Positions 36,001 to 48,773 of a stretch of DNA of 64,000 nucleotides are shown here, in pieces (the stretch's first letter is position 1; every line of letters starts with the position of its first letter). The stretch lies in assembly GCA_023853785.1 (NCBI GenBank), contig JAJIRX010000622.1:1054001-1118000 (forward strand), given 5' to 3'. The notes under the pieces are model-generated. The model saw only the letters and a list, made by a program, of their open reading frames with translations. It did no database searches and had not been told where the DNA came from. The translations under genes were made by a program, and so were the position numbers. The DNA is from Psilocybe azurescens. Lineage: Eukaryota; Basidiomycota; Agaricomycetes; Agaricales; Agrocybaceae.

Positions 36001-38741
36001 TTCTTCTTCCTCGGCTGCGCCAAATTCGTCGATAAAGGCAGAGAATTCGCCCTTATGAGCCATGAGATCGGCGTAGGTGCCTTGTTCAGCGATTGCACCA
36101 TCCGCAATTACGTAGACATAGTCCACCTGAGGCAAGAAGTGTAGAGCGTGTGTGACGAGAATGCGTGTCTTCCCCGAAAGACTGTTCTGTAACACGTTTT
36201 GGAAAACGGCTTTGCCTACATGGGCGTCTAATGCAGACAGAGGGTCCTGTATACACATTATCAGAAAAAACAAACACAATATACACCATGACTTGCATCG
36301 AATATCTGGATCTCAGTGTCGCAATAGATCGCCCTACAGATGTTGATTCTCTGTTTCTGTCCACCAGAGAGAGATGCCCTTCTCTCCAACTTCTGTCAGA
36401 TCTCCGTGAGGCAACATTTCAAGATCAGGTTCCAAACAAGCATCTCGGACGGCCTTCCAATATCTGTCCTCTTCAAACGGCCTTCCAAAACAGATATTTT
36501 CTCGAATGGTTGCATTCTAAAAATATGAAAAGGTTTACATCAGTACGTCGTTGCTTATGGATATGTCGGACAGTACAAGCCTGAATCCATGCACTTTGTG
36601 GGCAATATCCAACGTTTCCACCGAAAACGATGTCTCCAGATGTCTTCCTCATCTCGCCAATCAAGCCTTGCAGTAAACTGGTCTTGCCACTTCTACAGGT
36701 CCCACGATAGCCACTAACTGGCCTCGTGGGATGTTCAGAGTGATGTCATTCATTTTGAAAATTCTGTCCTCCTCATTCTTGGCTTTTTGGTCCAAGTAAG
36801 CAGTACGTTGCTTCTCATCAGACGCCGACTGTGCTTTAGCCTTGGCCTTCATTTTGGACGATTTCATTAAGCCCCCGGTTTTTCTTCCCTGGCTTTCCGC
36901 CTTCATCAGGGGGCGGTGCGTCCCAAGTGAACGACGCAGCTTTCACTTCTAATGCATGATCGATACTGGGGTCAACGGTGTGCGTCTTTTCGAGAAGTTC
37001 AGCTTCAAAGACACCGTACAAGCGGCCAGTGGCATTTGCTGCATCGGCAATAGAGCTGAATGCCACAGCTAGAAATAAGGTCAGTGTGATCCGACGTTGA
37101 CAAAGTGGGAAAACTTACGCAAAAACATGAGAGGCAGCCGCAGTAAATTGAATAAGGACAAAGAGGTAAATATAACTCCCGGCTCTAGCGTATGACCAGT
37201 CGCAGAATAAGTGATGAAAGCAAGAACAGATGCAAGGACGGGCATGCTCATTGCCACTGCGTTATTGGCAGAACGAATTACCAACAGTGTGCGGATATAT
37301 CTAGATAAAGACAATGGATTATGACGGTGGTCGCAAATAACTTGTGAGAGTGAACTTACGCCATCTCATTCCTACGATATTGTGTAATGCGCCCAAGAAA
37401 AGGAACTTCCCAGGCGAAAAACTTGATTACTTTCATACCACCTAGAAGTTCCTGGAGTAATTTGGCACGCTTATCAGTCCATTCCATGCTTTTTCGTCGC
37501 AAGGCAAATAACTTCTTCATGACGTAAGTTTGAACTGGCGTCCCAAGAACGAAAAATGCGAATCCGGCGAGCGCAGAAGGTCCCAGGTTAATGAGTAGGA
37601 GTATAAGGCAGATAATCATCTGAATTGGCGCAGTCCATGACTATAAATCATATTCAGGCATTCGGAACCGTGAAGCATGCTGAAGTCGTGGACATACCAT
37701 ATGGAAGAATCCTGCACAGAAATCGATACGAGACACATCCGTAGAAATATGGTTGACAAGCTTTCCGTTCGTTAATGTAGATCGTGCTCGAGATGTTAAT
37801 CTGAGCGAACGGTCATAGATAGCAGTGATCAAGCCTCCGCGGAGTAGAACACCAGCGGAAGTGCTGCGATAGAAAAAGTGGTGGGTGCACAATGACGCAA
37901 TTATTTGCATGATAAGAAGGGTGAATGTCAGGCCAATCCCCACACCAATGCCGGGAATGGACTCCCCACCAGATCGATGACCAAAGTAGGAGTCTGTAGC
38001 AAACTTGATGATCGCCTTCAAAAAAGCATTAGACAAATGAATCAAAAGAGAAAATCACATACGCGCCTTTACCACAAGGGGACTGGTAACCTGAGCGGTA
38101 TCACCAACAACTTTCAAAAGGCCAGCCGACCAGAACCACCATTTAACACTGTCATTCATAGCCCAGACCAGACTGGCTTTCTTCTTTCCTGTCTTCTCCC
38201 TCCATTCGGCCTCTTTTTTCCTCTTTTTTTCCCTAGGAGCGACCACCACACTCCCTTGAAACCAGGTCCAATTTCTCCATTCGCTAGCTTGATATTATAC
38301 TCATTAGCCTCTTGAGTGCGACGATCGAAAGAATCAGTTATAAGCTTCGCGATATGAGCAGCTCCACGGTCAGATTGTAATTTGAAAAGGTCGGGTGCTT
38401 CCAAAGGACGAGCATACCCAAGGCTTAGAAGTGGTGTTATCCAACCAAAAGTAATGATACTGATGAAGTTTGCAGTTGCTTCTGGTATGAGAAGAGAATC
38501 ATCAAGGGACTTCAGCGGAGGAGGAGGAGTTTTGGTGGAAGTGAACGGTACACGCTGCCACCTGCATAGCGAAGGAAATCAGTATACAGTCCAGATGAAA
38601 TAAAATGACGTCGATGCTTCCTTACCAAGATCTGTTGTGGCCTGGGACTTGTGGGGATCCTTGTTCAGGTTTCTTGGCAACCTCATGAGAATCACTGCTT
38701 TCCTTGTCGAATTTCAACGAAGGGCTTTCTGACTTGGACAT
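33020..38741 (-). CDS. Second Yor1-like ABCC transporter, inverted paralogue with five frame breaks
   Basis: Same architecture and intron plan as the ABC gene at 15.9-21.5 kb but on the other strand. Start [16 protein letters not shown], then WWQRVPF, TMD1, NBD1, TMD2, NBD2 ([29 protein letters not shown]), end [11 protein letters not shown]. Breaks seen by comparison with the intact copy: run at 38224-38230 one short; run at 36879-36883 one long; one base lost in NBD1 Walker A near 36693 (GPVGSGK reads GPVEVAR); two bases lost from a CT repeat at 36366-36373, destroying LSGGQ; run at 33740-33743 one short. One intron uses a GC donor (GATGCAAGT, about 36292). Either a recent pseudogene or a working pump with sequence errors; neighbours carry the same kind of lesion, which favours error. 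Confidence 0.88.
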
Positions 38742-40243
38742 CACAAATGAGAAAGTGAATCATACCTGTTTCCATTTGTTTTTTATAAAGTGGGAGGGGC
38801 GTCCGGCTTTCCTTCCGTGAACATGGCTGACTGATGAAGCTCTGTCTCGGTTCTTTGCCGCCGGCCGGTCTGACCATGTGTAAGGACATACGCAGCACAT
38901 TGACGCGATCCAGTGGTCATTGCATTTGCCCGATTCGTAGTCTTTTCAATATTCATATTCAAACCTTGAATATGAATATGTGATTAATTGATGGCGGAAG
39001 CATACTGAACATATTGCGTCAACAATCAAACTCTGGTACATACTGACAAACGGAGTCTGACTGAGGACTCCAGGTATTCCAGAATGTATTCCTGTCAGGT
39101 GCTGTCAGAACTTTTACGAGTTATCTTTATAAGTAATCGACAGACCTACTGTATCTTTGTAAAGCCCGAGTAAGCCACGCAATGAGCGACAAGAACCAGT
39201 GACAGCGTCCGTGAACTGGAATATCACTCTCACCCTGGGATTCCGGGTCTCACGGTTCCAAATTCAAAATCATCCGTGCAGCTGGTGAGAAATGGCGAGA
39301 ACACTCACGACGAAGAAGGAAAGTAACATATTGCAGATCATTCGGAGTTTGCAGCCACCGACAGGTCGACTCGAGGACGACTTCGGAAGAAAGAAAAGAC
39401 TACATAATACATGCGCCGATTACTCAATGAAATCAAAATAGAGCTTAACTGACTTGTAAGTATTGATCACTCTTTACCAATAACATAGAAATTCAGAAAG
39501 TTAGCTCTTCAAGGCAATGCTATAGATTTACTATAGAAATCGCTTGCACTATTAGTATCTGGAGCTCTAGATCCCCCTCTCAGCGCAATCTTTCAGACCA
39601 GGAAGGCTCGGGAATGCCGTCTTTTCTGATGAGATAGGAGGAGCTTACGTCATCGTTATAATATCTGGATAACTCGAATTGATTGATAAGCGCCTCCAAC
39701 TTGTAACTGACCTTCGCCTTCAATTGCGAAAGTTTTCCGCGTCCATGGACTCCGATTGGCATACGATGTGAGCTCGAGACTGCTAAGTATGCTGATTTAT
39801 TAATTTGGCATTTCGAAGTAACGTAGAGATTCCTTTCGCGTCCAACAAACATGCGCTGATTGTGAAGCAAGTCATTGAAGTCGATGCAGAACTGCAGCCT
39901 CATGCTGTGAAAAGAGAACTTTCAGTTCGAGATGACAAACTAATCGCGTATGATTATGACGTAAGAAGCTGTTCAAAAGTCTAACCGTTTACACTTTTAC
40001 TAGGACTTTCCGCACCCTGACCGTCAGGTTGGCTAGACTGACTCTAAACGGTTTTCTCGAAAATGTGGATCTGGTCGTACGCACAATAGAAGTGTTTGGA
40101 GAAGGCGCCGAACAGAAAGCATCTTAGGGTTCAGAATATATAACAAAGAGGTTTATAAATGTACAAAGCAGAATGCGTTTTTGTGCAAGGTTGTTATGTC
40201 ATTGAAGTCTCATCGCCAGATCATTCACAGTTTAGAATGAATT
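38742..40243. other. Intergenic region of about 1.5 kb
   Basis: Mostly stop-rich. A 107-codon minus-strand frame at 39580-39903 (MRLQFCIDFNDLLHNQ...) has no recognisable domain, no partner exons and no clear promoter; I do not call it a gene. The region includes the promoter of the second ABC gene and the 3' flank of the EBP1-like gene. Confidence 0.4.
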
Positions 40244-41818
40244 CTACTCTTCTTTAGCCTCTTCCTCTGCTCCTTCAGCCTTTTTGGCCTTCTTGACCTT
40301 CTTCTTGTTTTCTCTCAGATTCCTGGCGAGGAGAGACTTCAATTCCTCATCCTCAAGCTCCTTCTTTGTTTTCACAAGCTCAGACTTGTACCACACGGGT
40401 GGGTGGGTGATGAGTGTTGGGCCTCCAGGGAGGAGGGCAATAGTGAAGTGGAAACCAGCGACAAAAGTATTGGCAGGTGTGTATCTGATCAAACGCGGTT
40501 AGTGCGATTCGATTTAGGACAACGTTATAGCACCTACATCACTTCGTAAGGCTTAACCAGACTGTGCTGAACAGCTTCCTGCAGTCCCATTCGGGCACGC
40601 TTTTCATCCTCCAAAGTACGGATGTTGAAAGGGAAAGAGCCAGCTTTTTCTGGACCTCCGAGAACACGGCACGCGAGTTCTTTGCCTTGAGTTGATATGT
40701 CACGGTAGGATCTCTCTGGAAAATGGTGGTACGTGACTCTTCAAGACGGGCCTGAAAAAAATTGAATGACTATTTTTAACAGTAAAATTGGTTTTGACTA
40801 GGACATACCTTGCCATCCTCACCAGATGAAATGAGGACATCGATTCCGTACACTTCGTTTTCGGTGAAAGTCGCGCTCTCGAAATCGCGCTTTTGGGACT
40901 CGCTGGGATTGAGAATAATTCGCTTCTTTCCGTCGATAACGTTTTGTGTTTGTTGGCAAGAAAGCATGCCTTATTAAAATGCATATGGTGAATTTCGACC
41001 TCGGAATTTTTGTAAAATACATACCTTCAACGGGCTTGCAATCCCAAGCAGCAGCAGTACGCGCCACAATCTCGGTGATCGCCCAGTTCTTGTTTCCCAC
41101 TTTCAGGGTGCGCATAGCAGCCTCGGCAGCGCTCCAGGCAGCTTTCACAACATCGGCACGTCGTCCAGTAACGGGGCTGGCAGCACTGACACCAACAACA
41201 ATAGTCTCGCCGCTGATTGCAGCATATCCGTCAATGTGAGCACCGAGCTGGACTTTCACGACATCATCCTTAGCAAGGACTTGTAAGGACTGGGGATCTG
41301 ACCTTTAGACGAAGTTAACGGTCAAAATCGCGTGATGTTTCATTTTTTAAGAAAGAAGAAGCAGGATGATCGGACGACTTACGCCAAAGGTGAAAAATGA
41401 GCAACGGTATTGTTTACTGAAATGCTAGTTGGGAAGGAAACACCTATGCCCAAATTTCACATCAGCAATATCCTGAGATCGCGATAATCGCGATAATGTC
41501 ATAACATTGAACTTACCCTTCGACACTTTGACTCCCTTCACAGACTTGTTATAGACGGCTCCGGTGCCCTGCTCGATGAGCTTGTCACCCTCGATGCATA
41601 GATCGATGACTTTAGCTCCCTCCACACAAAGTTCTATGAGCTTTTTGGTGACTTGATGGACGATGTCTGCTGCTGTCTATTACACGATTAGAATTTTTAA
41701 TCATGTTTACACCCTAGATCGCTTCGCCGACCTTATATTTGGTGAGATCAGCCTCAGTGGTGGATGTGGCGGTTTTTGCGGGGGTTTCAGCGCCGGCGGG
41801 TTTCTCGATGTCAGACAT
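40244..41818 (-). CDS. EBP1/PA2G4-like protein (methionine-aminopeptidase fold, non-peptidase)
   Basis: Starts [16 protein letters not shown] at 41818; later blocks are [32 protein letters not shown] segment, [38 protein letters not shown], then [24 protein letters not shown], and a Lys/Glu-rich tail ending AEEEAKEE. This matches the PA2G4/EBP1 (S. pombe Cdb4/42-kDa) family, which binds the ribosome exit tunnel and pre-rRNA and has the aminopeptidase fold without metal ligands. Length of about 390 residues is normal. One base is missing in the run at 40645-40649 (5 A on the coding strand, 6 needed) between SEVQKK and AGSFPFN; as this protein is essential-like and otherwise conserved, error is the likely reason. 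Confidence 0.9.
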
Positions 41819-42257
41819 TGTGTTTATCGTGTGGAGGGTGAAGGATGGTGTATTCGAGGTTCAAGATGAAGAAGATAGATCAGTGGAACGGTCGCTTGCT
41901 TCTCAATCAGTCGTTGTGCCCAAACCTTCCTAATCCGGAAGTTTCATGGCGTCCCGTCTGATCTATCGCCGAGACCCTCCGGCCCTGGTCTAGCCCCAGT
42001 GCAGCCCAGTGGCAAGACAAACATGCAATTAGAGAAAAAATCAGGAAAGGACATTAACACTAGGAATTAAACGATAGGATATACATACACTCTCCTCGTC
42101 TAGAGTAGAAACATATTAATGATTAAATAGCACTTACGAGACACAATTGGGGTATGTAAACAGCAACGAGCACAGCGACATGGTAAACATCCGAGCCATA
42201 AAAAAGCGAGAGAAAGGAAAGGCGATATAGTCATGAGAAAGAAGCTTCCAGATGGGT
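41819..42257. other. Intergenic region between methyltransferase and EBP1-like genes
   Basis: About 440 bases between two minus-strand genes, holding the 3' flank of one and the promoter of the other. No coding sequence or repeat recognised. Confidence 0.45.
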
Positions 42258-44218
42258 TTACGACTTGAGTGCGTTAAAAACGCGCAAAGATCTACAGGAG
42301 TCGGCTGGATTGTAACCTGTAATCAGATGGCGCGAACCAGACTTTCGTTCTAATTGTTCTCTCCATGTCACCCAATCGGGGCGGTCTCGATCTGTGTCAG
42401 GGATAGATTGTTCCCATTGCATACGCGTAAGTAGACTATTACGCATACCAATACGGTCAATCATATCGCTGTTGCACAATGAGCATTAGTATCAGTAAAC
42501 GAAACCAGTAAGCTCACAGTTCCCAATTTCTCCAGTCTACCTCAAATGCTTTCCGTGCAATATGCTTGGGATGCTGCAAGGAGTAATCCTCCTCGCCTGG
42601 TGCCGTCCTTGAAAGTAAGTACAGTGCGTCGGCGGAATATAGTTTTTCGTATTCTTGCCAAATAGCTTCTTTGCATCCTCGGATAGTACTGACAGTCTTG
42701 CCAAGGTGCATCATACTCCAGTCGGGTGGAGGGACTTTGTTCGAGGGGAATGCCGGTGAGCGAGAGTTGCCCCATTCCGTCTTCGTGGGTCTTGAAGAAA
42801 GGGTAGGTGATTCGGTAAACAAAGATCGTTCAGAGTCATTGTCATGGAAAGATCCCATTGAGCGATATGCACTAAGTCTTGGTATGCTTCCAGAATTTTG
42901 GGGGAGAGGAATGATCAAAGGTGGTTGAGTCTTGATATCGTTGAAGGATGCTGATGTCAAGTAAAAAGGAATGACTGAAAGCAATTTCGGGGATAAAAAA
43001 CGTGTCGCAAGCATAGTATCCCAAGCCACCTTTAGACGGGTATGGTCCTGGGGATGCTCGGTCTCTAAAGAAACGCTTGAGGCAGACCGGGTAATAATCA
43101 AAGTGCTCGCAGAAGAAACTCCGGAGGAAGGATGGGTAAGGGAGATCTTCGACGGAGGTCTGAATGTGAAATGAGCGGGATCGTTTAGAGAGTCAATCGA
43201 CGTTGTAAGAGAAAGTGTTCGAGTCCGAGGCCCATTCAGACGTTCATGGAATACTGTCGATTTATTTTTGTAAAAGTCAAAAATTGGAAGATGTCCGCCA
43301 GCACTAGCAGGTGATGGAGTGGTCGCCTGATATTGGTGGGACGGTCTCTGAAGAAGTATTGATGAACACGGAAAAAGAAGTTCTTCTTCGATAATCTACA
43401 ACATTATATTTGCCTCAATAGTGTAAACGATATCACGAAGGACTTGGCTTACTTCGAGGACGCCACCAGTCTTCATGATGCGATGAATATCCTATATTCA
43501 CCTTCAGAGATGTTGTTAAGTTTATGCGATATGAACATACCTCCAATAGAACCATGCATTCATCTTCGGGTATGGCCAACCCTAAGCCAGCCATTCGGAC
43601 AAAATCAAAGTGATTCGAAGGGAAGGGCAATCCATCCAAACTAGGTATTGCGAGATCGTGGTTGGTCAGACGCATAGGGATGTGGTTATTTGGGATACGC
43701 ACAAATTTCCGTGCACCCACTCAATGCGTCGTGCCAGTGATCTGAAGTTGCTTATATTTTGAAGGCTAGGTTGTATTTTGGCAACGTCATAGCCATATAT
43801 TTTTGAATTCTGTCCGAGCTTTGAGCAGACGTGGCGAGTTTAAAGAATAAAGCAACCGACCTTCCACTGTTGGGCTGCTTCAATCGCCCAGTAGCCGGTA
43901 CCGCACCCAATATCCAGAACCAGGCGCGGAGGTTGTATAAACCGATGATTGGTCAAGCCTCCGAAGTAGTTGGCCAAAAATTTATTGTCCCAAATATCAC
44001 TAGAAAGCAGGGTAAGCCAGAAAGGACAGGGAGAATAGGGAGAGAACTAGCAAATCAGCCATTTGATTGGAGTAATTTATGGGATAAGGGATCTCTCCCG
44101 GTTCCCGTCTAGACCTTCGTTTGGTATTAGTTTCAATCGTTTTGACAAGCAAGTTCCTGGCCATGTTGAAAGGCAGACAAGTAGGATGATAGTAAAGGTC
44201 TGAGGGATCAGAAAGCAA
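42258..44218 (-). CDS. SAM-dependent methyltransferase, family of unknown substrate
   Basis: The N-terminus (MLSDPSDLYYHP... or MARNLLVKTIETNTK) leads to GEIPYPINYSNQM, DIWDNKFLANYFGGLTNHRF, the SAM-binding motif I LVLDIGCGTGYWAIEAAQ, IEWVHGNFLDGLPFPSNHFDFVRM and GLAIPEDEW. A Ser/Thr/Pro-rich insert follows, then a helical C-terminus ending RVFNALKS. It resembles a basidiomycete methyltransferase group with PYPxxY/WDN...LDIGCGTG order; substrate unknown, cytosolic or nuclear. The junction from NQMADL to DIWDNK does not fit a GT-AG intron in phase, so the first intron or a base there needs checking. It is divergent from the NDUFB8-like gene with about 250 bases between. Confidence 0.8.
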
Positions 44219-44471
44219 GATAGTTCATCCGGTCTTGCGACACAGTGGAAATTAACATCTCCATGAAACGAGATTTAGGCCTTAACCACATATGATGGAA
44301 CGTAATTTTTCTGGAAAGAAGAAAGGAACGGGTACTTTAAGTTTAACCAGGAGAACCAGGGTCGCGTTCCTTCTCAGGTCCATTTAGGGGATTCCGATCA
44401 CCACGTGCAACCTTTCTTCTCACGGCTCACAACTCAAACCCGATTTGCCACCTCGCCGTCGCCGTCCGACC

Positions 44472-45043
44472 ATGTACTCTTCCTCCATTATCCGTCGCGC
44501 TGTGGTCGCGCGCCCTGCTCTGAGAAATAGGACCGTGCTCAACTCCATCAGATTATACACCACGCCTTCAAACGAGGAATACGACCCTCAGCTAAATGGT
44601 TATCCTCAACTTCCGTGGAAGTCTAGACAGGAACTTCCACCATTAGGCTGGCAAGATCCACTATACAGAAGAAACTTTGGAGATACCGTATGACTTTGTC
44701 GAATCTGTATTTTCTTTGGTTTCTCATTATTAAAATAGCTCCATGAACAAGAAGAAGTTCTGTCCATGTGGGGTCCTGATACACCGCCAATTGCCCCAAA
44801 TGCTGCTGTGCGCCAGTTTCTTCTAGCAGTAGCTGGCTTTGTCGCCGCTGGCTTCACCATCAAATACGTCCTTCTACAAGAACCACCTGCTGTCCGCCGC
44901 GAATATCCTTATGATGGACTTGTTAAAGAATTGGGCGGGCTGGAAGAGAACAGAGTACGTGTTGTCGGCGGCCTTTATGAAACAGTGTTGCTTATCCAAC
45001 TTCTCTGTAGGCCAGATCAGAAAGCGTTGATTCGGAGGACTGA
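44472..45043 (+). CDS. NADH:ubiquinone oxidoreductase NDUFB8-like subunit (complex I)
   Basis: Three exons joined by introns at 44688-44738 and 44955-45010. N-terminus MYSSSIIRRAVVARPALRNR is rich in Arg and hydroxylated residues without acids, a typical mitochondrial presequence. Then NGYPQLPWKSRQELPPLGWQ, RRNFGDT, LHEQEEVLSMWGPD, one transmembrane helix (LLAVAGFVAAGFTIKYVLL) and REYPYDGLVKELGGLEENR, ending ARSESVDSED. This matches the accessory NDUFB8/ASHI subunit of the proton-pumping membrane arm. Without the second intron an open frame would run on to 45116, but the spliced short end is the family-like one. Start is ATG 44472; the open frame extends further upstream without ATG. Confidence 0.85.
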
Positions 45044-46844
45044 AGTTGTTGAATTACTTTTGAACCTTATAGATTCGGATTGGGGAGGCCTGCCAGACCG
45101 TCTCATTTCGTTCTAGAGCTGTGTGATTGTCTGCGATTATTCGGCAACTATATCGCCACTAGCTAGCAGCAAAATCTAGCAAATCTTGAAATTTTTATGC
45201 GATAATTGGCGTATCCTGAATATCTCTGGGCTCCGTTTCGAAGATGGTCTTGCACTTGTGCCCGGAGTTAGGTGAACGCCAGGTTAGCCCAGTTCGGGCC
45301 TGCCGAGCTAGTGACTTCGGACGCAATTCGAGCATTTGGGTAAAGATGACTCTCTTGGTGCGTCTTTACCTATCACAAGGGTTTTCTGCTCGAAAGTTTC
45401 TTTGTCGTCGAATTGCTTCAATCGGAAATGTTACAGTATCATCTTCCTCCTCGCCGTGTCATGAATCTACCCAAAAAGAAGCTCTTACTTGCAACTATAT
45501 TATTGACGGAAAGATTGTCCCTTGATCCGGTTGTCTTTTCCACCTGAAGCCTTGATGCGGAACATAGACGGGCCATTTGGTTGGCGGTTCGTTACTTTGT
45601 ATTTTTTATCACCCTGAGCTTCAACGCCTTTGGCGGCGCTGAGAGAGTGTAGGCTCTATCAAAGTTCAAGTGCGTCAGATTATCTGCTGATATATTTTTC
45701 CTATATTTTGTGTTGGTGAACCACGATTCTTCTTCCCGTTTACCTTCAAAGCTTAGGAAAAAATGACATTGGCCAATAATGACAGTTGATATAATTATGT
45801 TTTCATGCTTACATTCAACGTGGGGCTCTCAGAGAACCCCTTTGTTTGGGGATCAAGGGTGGAAAGCCTCTTGAACCGTGATGGGGTAAGCGAGAGTAAG
45901 CATGTTCGTCTTCGCTTCTTCCCTCGTTAAATCAACATTCATCTTTCAAACATCTAGCCTTCGATAGTTATATGAGCGAGCAAGAGAGTCGCCCCGCTGC
46001 TTGGTCCGACACCTGCCACCTTGGTGGATTGCATTCTAATTTAAGCAATGTCCAAGGCGCACTGGCAAACCCACGAAACGATGTTTGAAACATATTTCTA
46101 GTTCTTCGGAATTATGTTTCTTGCCAGGATGGCACTTCGGATTTTGCGTGAACTGTCTGGGGTTCTCAAAGCACTTCTAGACTGATAACGGAAATTTGTT
46201 GCCGGGGATGGCATTAGCTTGTCATGACTGCAACCGAGGGTACTATGCCAGTGACCAGCATTCTTGTTGGGGTCGAGTATTCATTCATCGAATGTTCGTG
46301 TCTCTCGATAATATACTTTTCATTGACATGTACGCCCGTCCGCTAATTCTTCGCTTTCAAAAATCTCATTGACATACAGAGCATATACCTATACCACAGA
46401 GGTTCAAGGAGGAAGACCTGCCTACAATACCCTTTCTAAATGTTGGTCCTTCAAGCTGGACTGACTTATGTTTCGCCAAGAGCGTCGGCTTGCATGCAAG
46501 AAGACTGATTCAAACTGTTACTTTGTCGCATGGACGATGTACTTGTATTGGCTTCTATAGGACTTCGTAGACTTGGGTGCTTGGCATTTTTCAGACATTA
46601 ACTTCAATGCATCCCTTACTCGATCAAGGTAAACTGATTTGGCTCCTCGTCATCTTGCTTTCAACCTGACAGCTTTGATTCTTATTGGAAATCACAACGC
46701 TGGCACCATTCTTGAGGGTATGGGATCTGCCCTGGCACCTTCATGGCGCTGATTATATCTTCAAGACATTCGCGAAATGTCAATTTCGTCCATTCTGTTT
46801 TTCCCCCCAACGAGCCATATAATATCGTCCCAAGTCTAATAGTA
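45044..46844. other. Intergenic region of about 1.8 kb
   Basis: No recognisable protein, tRNA or repeat. The last 50 bases contain a TATA-like element (ATATAATA at about 46817) upstream of the small secreted protein start, and the preceding 200 bases are pyrimidine-rich. Confidence 0.4.
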
Positions 46845-48014
46845 ATGCGTTCCTTCCTTCTTATCCCCTCGTTACTCAGTATCCTGGCTGCTTTGAGCGC
46901 CAATGCGAGCATTCTACCCGGCACTCCTGCTGTGCGACGCTTCACTTCCAAGGATACTCCTACGCAAACCGAGAAACTGACTGACGCCCAAATATATGCA
47001 GGTCTTTGACACACCGACAACCCACTCGTCGATGTGAGTCCTTCATCTTGATGTCCCCATGAATTCGCAATTCTGGTGCTAACTACCTGTGGTAGCCACT
47101 GCCCAGCGACGTCAAGTCTCTGATAATGCAGAGATCGATGCTTCTATCAGCGTTGGTGCCCGCAACAGGGACACAGGGTCAACACTTGGCGCTCTTACTA
47201 TCTCCAGTAGCGGACTCGGTATTGCTACGTCTGCTGATGTCGCAGTATCGCTCGATACAGTAAGAAGCTCCAGCTGGGGATCTCAAACTGAACGTCGTAT
47301 CACAATCGATGGTTTACCTGTAATTTCTTCATAAATCTGCATGCCATCAGCCGTATTGAAACCTGTCACTTCTAGGGATACTCCAATCTCGGAGCTGTCC
47401 AGTTCTCGAGCACCAGTGGACTTACTCTCGGTGCTGGGCTCTCCAAGTAATTTGATTTCCACCTATTTCGTGCAGCAAGAAGCTTATTATCTTTCCAGTG
47501 GTCTGAGAGTCACTGGTGTTTCAAGCCCCGGAAGTACGTCCTTTAAGTCCTTCATCTAATTTATTGACTGTGACTCATTCATAACAATAGCTGCCCCCGG
47601 GGACGTACCATCATTTGGCGCCAGTTACGGTAACACAGGCCCTGCTTTGGCCGGAGAAACCGATGTGGTACGCACATTGTTCCTATGTTTCCAAATTAAA
47701 ATTTAACTCCAAGTTCAGTGGACTTTTGATTATACCACTGGAACGATCACTTTACAATGGGTGAATCCCGATGGATGTAAGTCCTGGAGCCTCATTTCTC
47801 CATCAACTAGTACTGAAAATTTTTACAGCTACCCCCGCCACTTTCCTCATTTCCAACGGTGTCGATCTGGCCGCAACTGGTGACATAGACGCGTTCAACG
47901 CTGTGTTTGGCCCGGGCTGGTTCGCTACGGTAAGCTATCACCTCTGTTAGATACCATCTAACTAATAATAAACCGTGCTGCCTAACAGACCCTGACATTC
48001 ACCGAAAACGCTTA
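46845..48014 (+). CDS. Small secreted protein of unknown function
   Basis: Start MRSFLLIPSLLSILAALSANA is a clear signal peptide. A Lys/Arg-containing linker (LPGTPAVRRFTSKD, TDAQIYA, THRQPTRR) follows, then a mature region with repeated Gly/Ser/Thr strands: GYSNLGAVQFSSTSGLTLGA, GASYGNTGPALAGETDV, WTFDYTTGTITLQWVNPDGS and TPATFLISNGVDLAATGD, ending LTFTENA. About six introns. I recognise the layout from basidiomycete secreted proteins without known function (signal peptide, DAQ-x-ARGL-like linker, beta-rich body). One base is missing near 47000 (TATGCA then GGTCTTTG) to connect QIYA with the RSLTHRQPTRR segment; the next intron then joins in phase. Confidence 0.65.
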
Positions 48015-48773
48015 GTTTATTGATAACCTTTGTTTGGCACGGTGGCCTCTTAGACAGTCTCTGTCGTTCCACTCTTTACAAACACGCTCTTTAACTCATT
48101 CTGCTCCCGTGCCTACTATTTTGTTACGACCTCTCATCGCTTTTGTCATAGATTATTCTTAGAAATTCGAACTTTTGATCCATGTTTTCTTACTCCTTCC
48201 ATAAGTTTATTGATTTCGTTGACCCTTGTAACTAGAGTATCAGATGCGGCTCAAGACTATATCCACAAATGCCAAGATGCCTAGGGTAAATGGCCCGGAT
48301 AATAGAAGACAATAGAGCACGGTTTTGCCTAGGTGTGTTTTGGGGCCGCCTTCATACCAGTCTCGTTGGATATTGCCTTGACCGGGACAGGAATATGAAT
48401 GGGCTTGTAAATTATTCTTCGCGTGGAGGCTATATTTCCGTATTCCAAGCACCTATAAATAGCTGGTTACGCGCCACTCTCTCACGCTCAATTTCCTATT
48501 GTGGATGTCATGCGGAGTTTGAAAGGAGAACAATCAGGACAATGGTGCCTTTGGAATTGTCTTCACCGTGGCTATATAAACGAATACGCCCAATGAATAG
48601 CACATTTTTTCAGTCCCGCTTGCTGCCCTTTTCTTTTTCTTTTTCTTTTTCTTTCAACTTTTATTTCTTCTTCCAACAGGCCAGGAGCCTTGACGATTTG
48701 AAACGACCAACCCGCGTCAAACATTTCCGAACCCAAGCCTGCGTTTATTATTAGTCCAAAAACGAAGTCCAGA
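48015..48773. other. Intergenic region and promoter of the mucin-like gene
   Basis: About 760 bases between two plus-strand genes for secreted proteins. The distal part has nothing recognisable. The proximal part contains a TATA box (TATATAAA, 48573-48580) and a long CT-tract at about 48628-48675, typical of strongly expressed fungal genes. Confidence 0.5.
48573..48580 (+). promoter_or_regulatory. TATA box of the CBM19/mucin-like gene
   Basis: TATATAAA about 195 bases upstream of ATG 48774, followed by a CTTTTT-repeat pyrimidine tract where transcription often starts in fungi. Confidence 0.55.

Noticed and set aside
39580..39903. 107-codon open frame on the minus strand
   Set aside because: No domain, no splice partners, ordinary length for chance in this sequence; kept only as a note.
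45011..45116. Longer C-terminus of the NDUFB8-like protein by reading through the second intron
   Set aside because: The segment has a standard donor (GTACGT) and acceptor (TCTGTAG), and the read-through part is unlike the family; the spliced end ARSESVDSED fits better.
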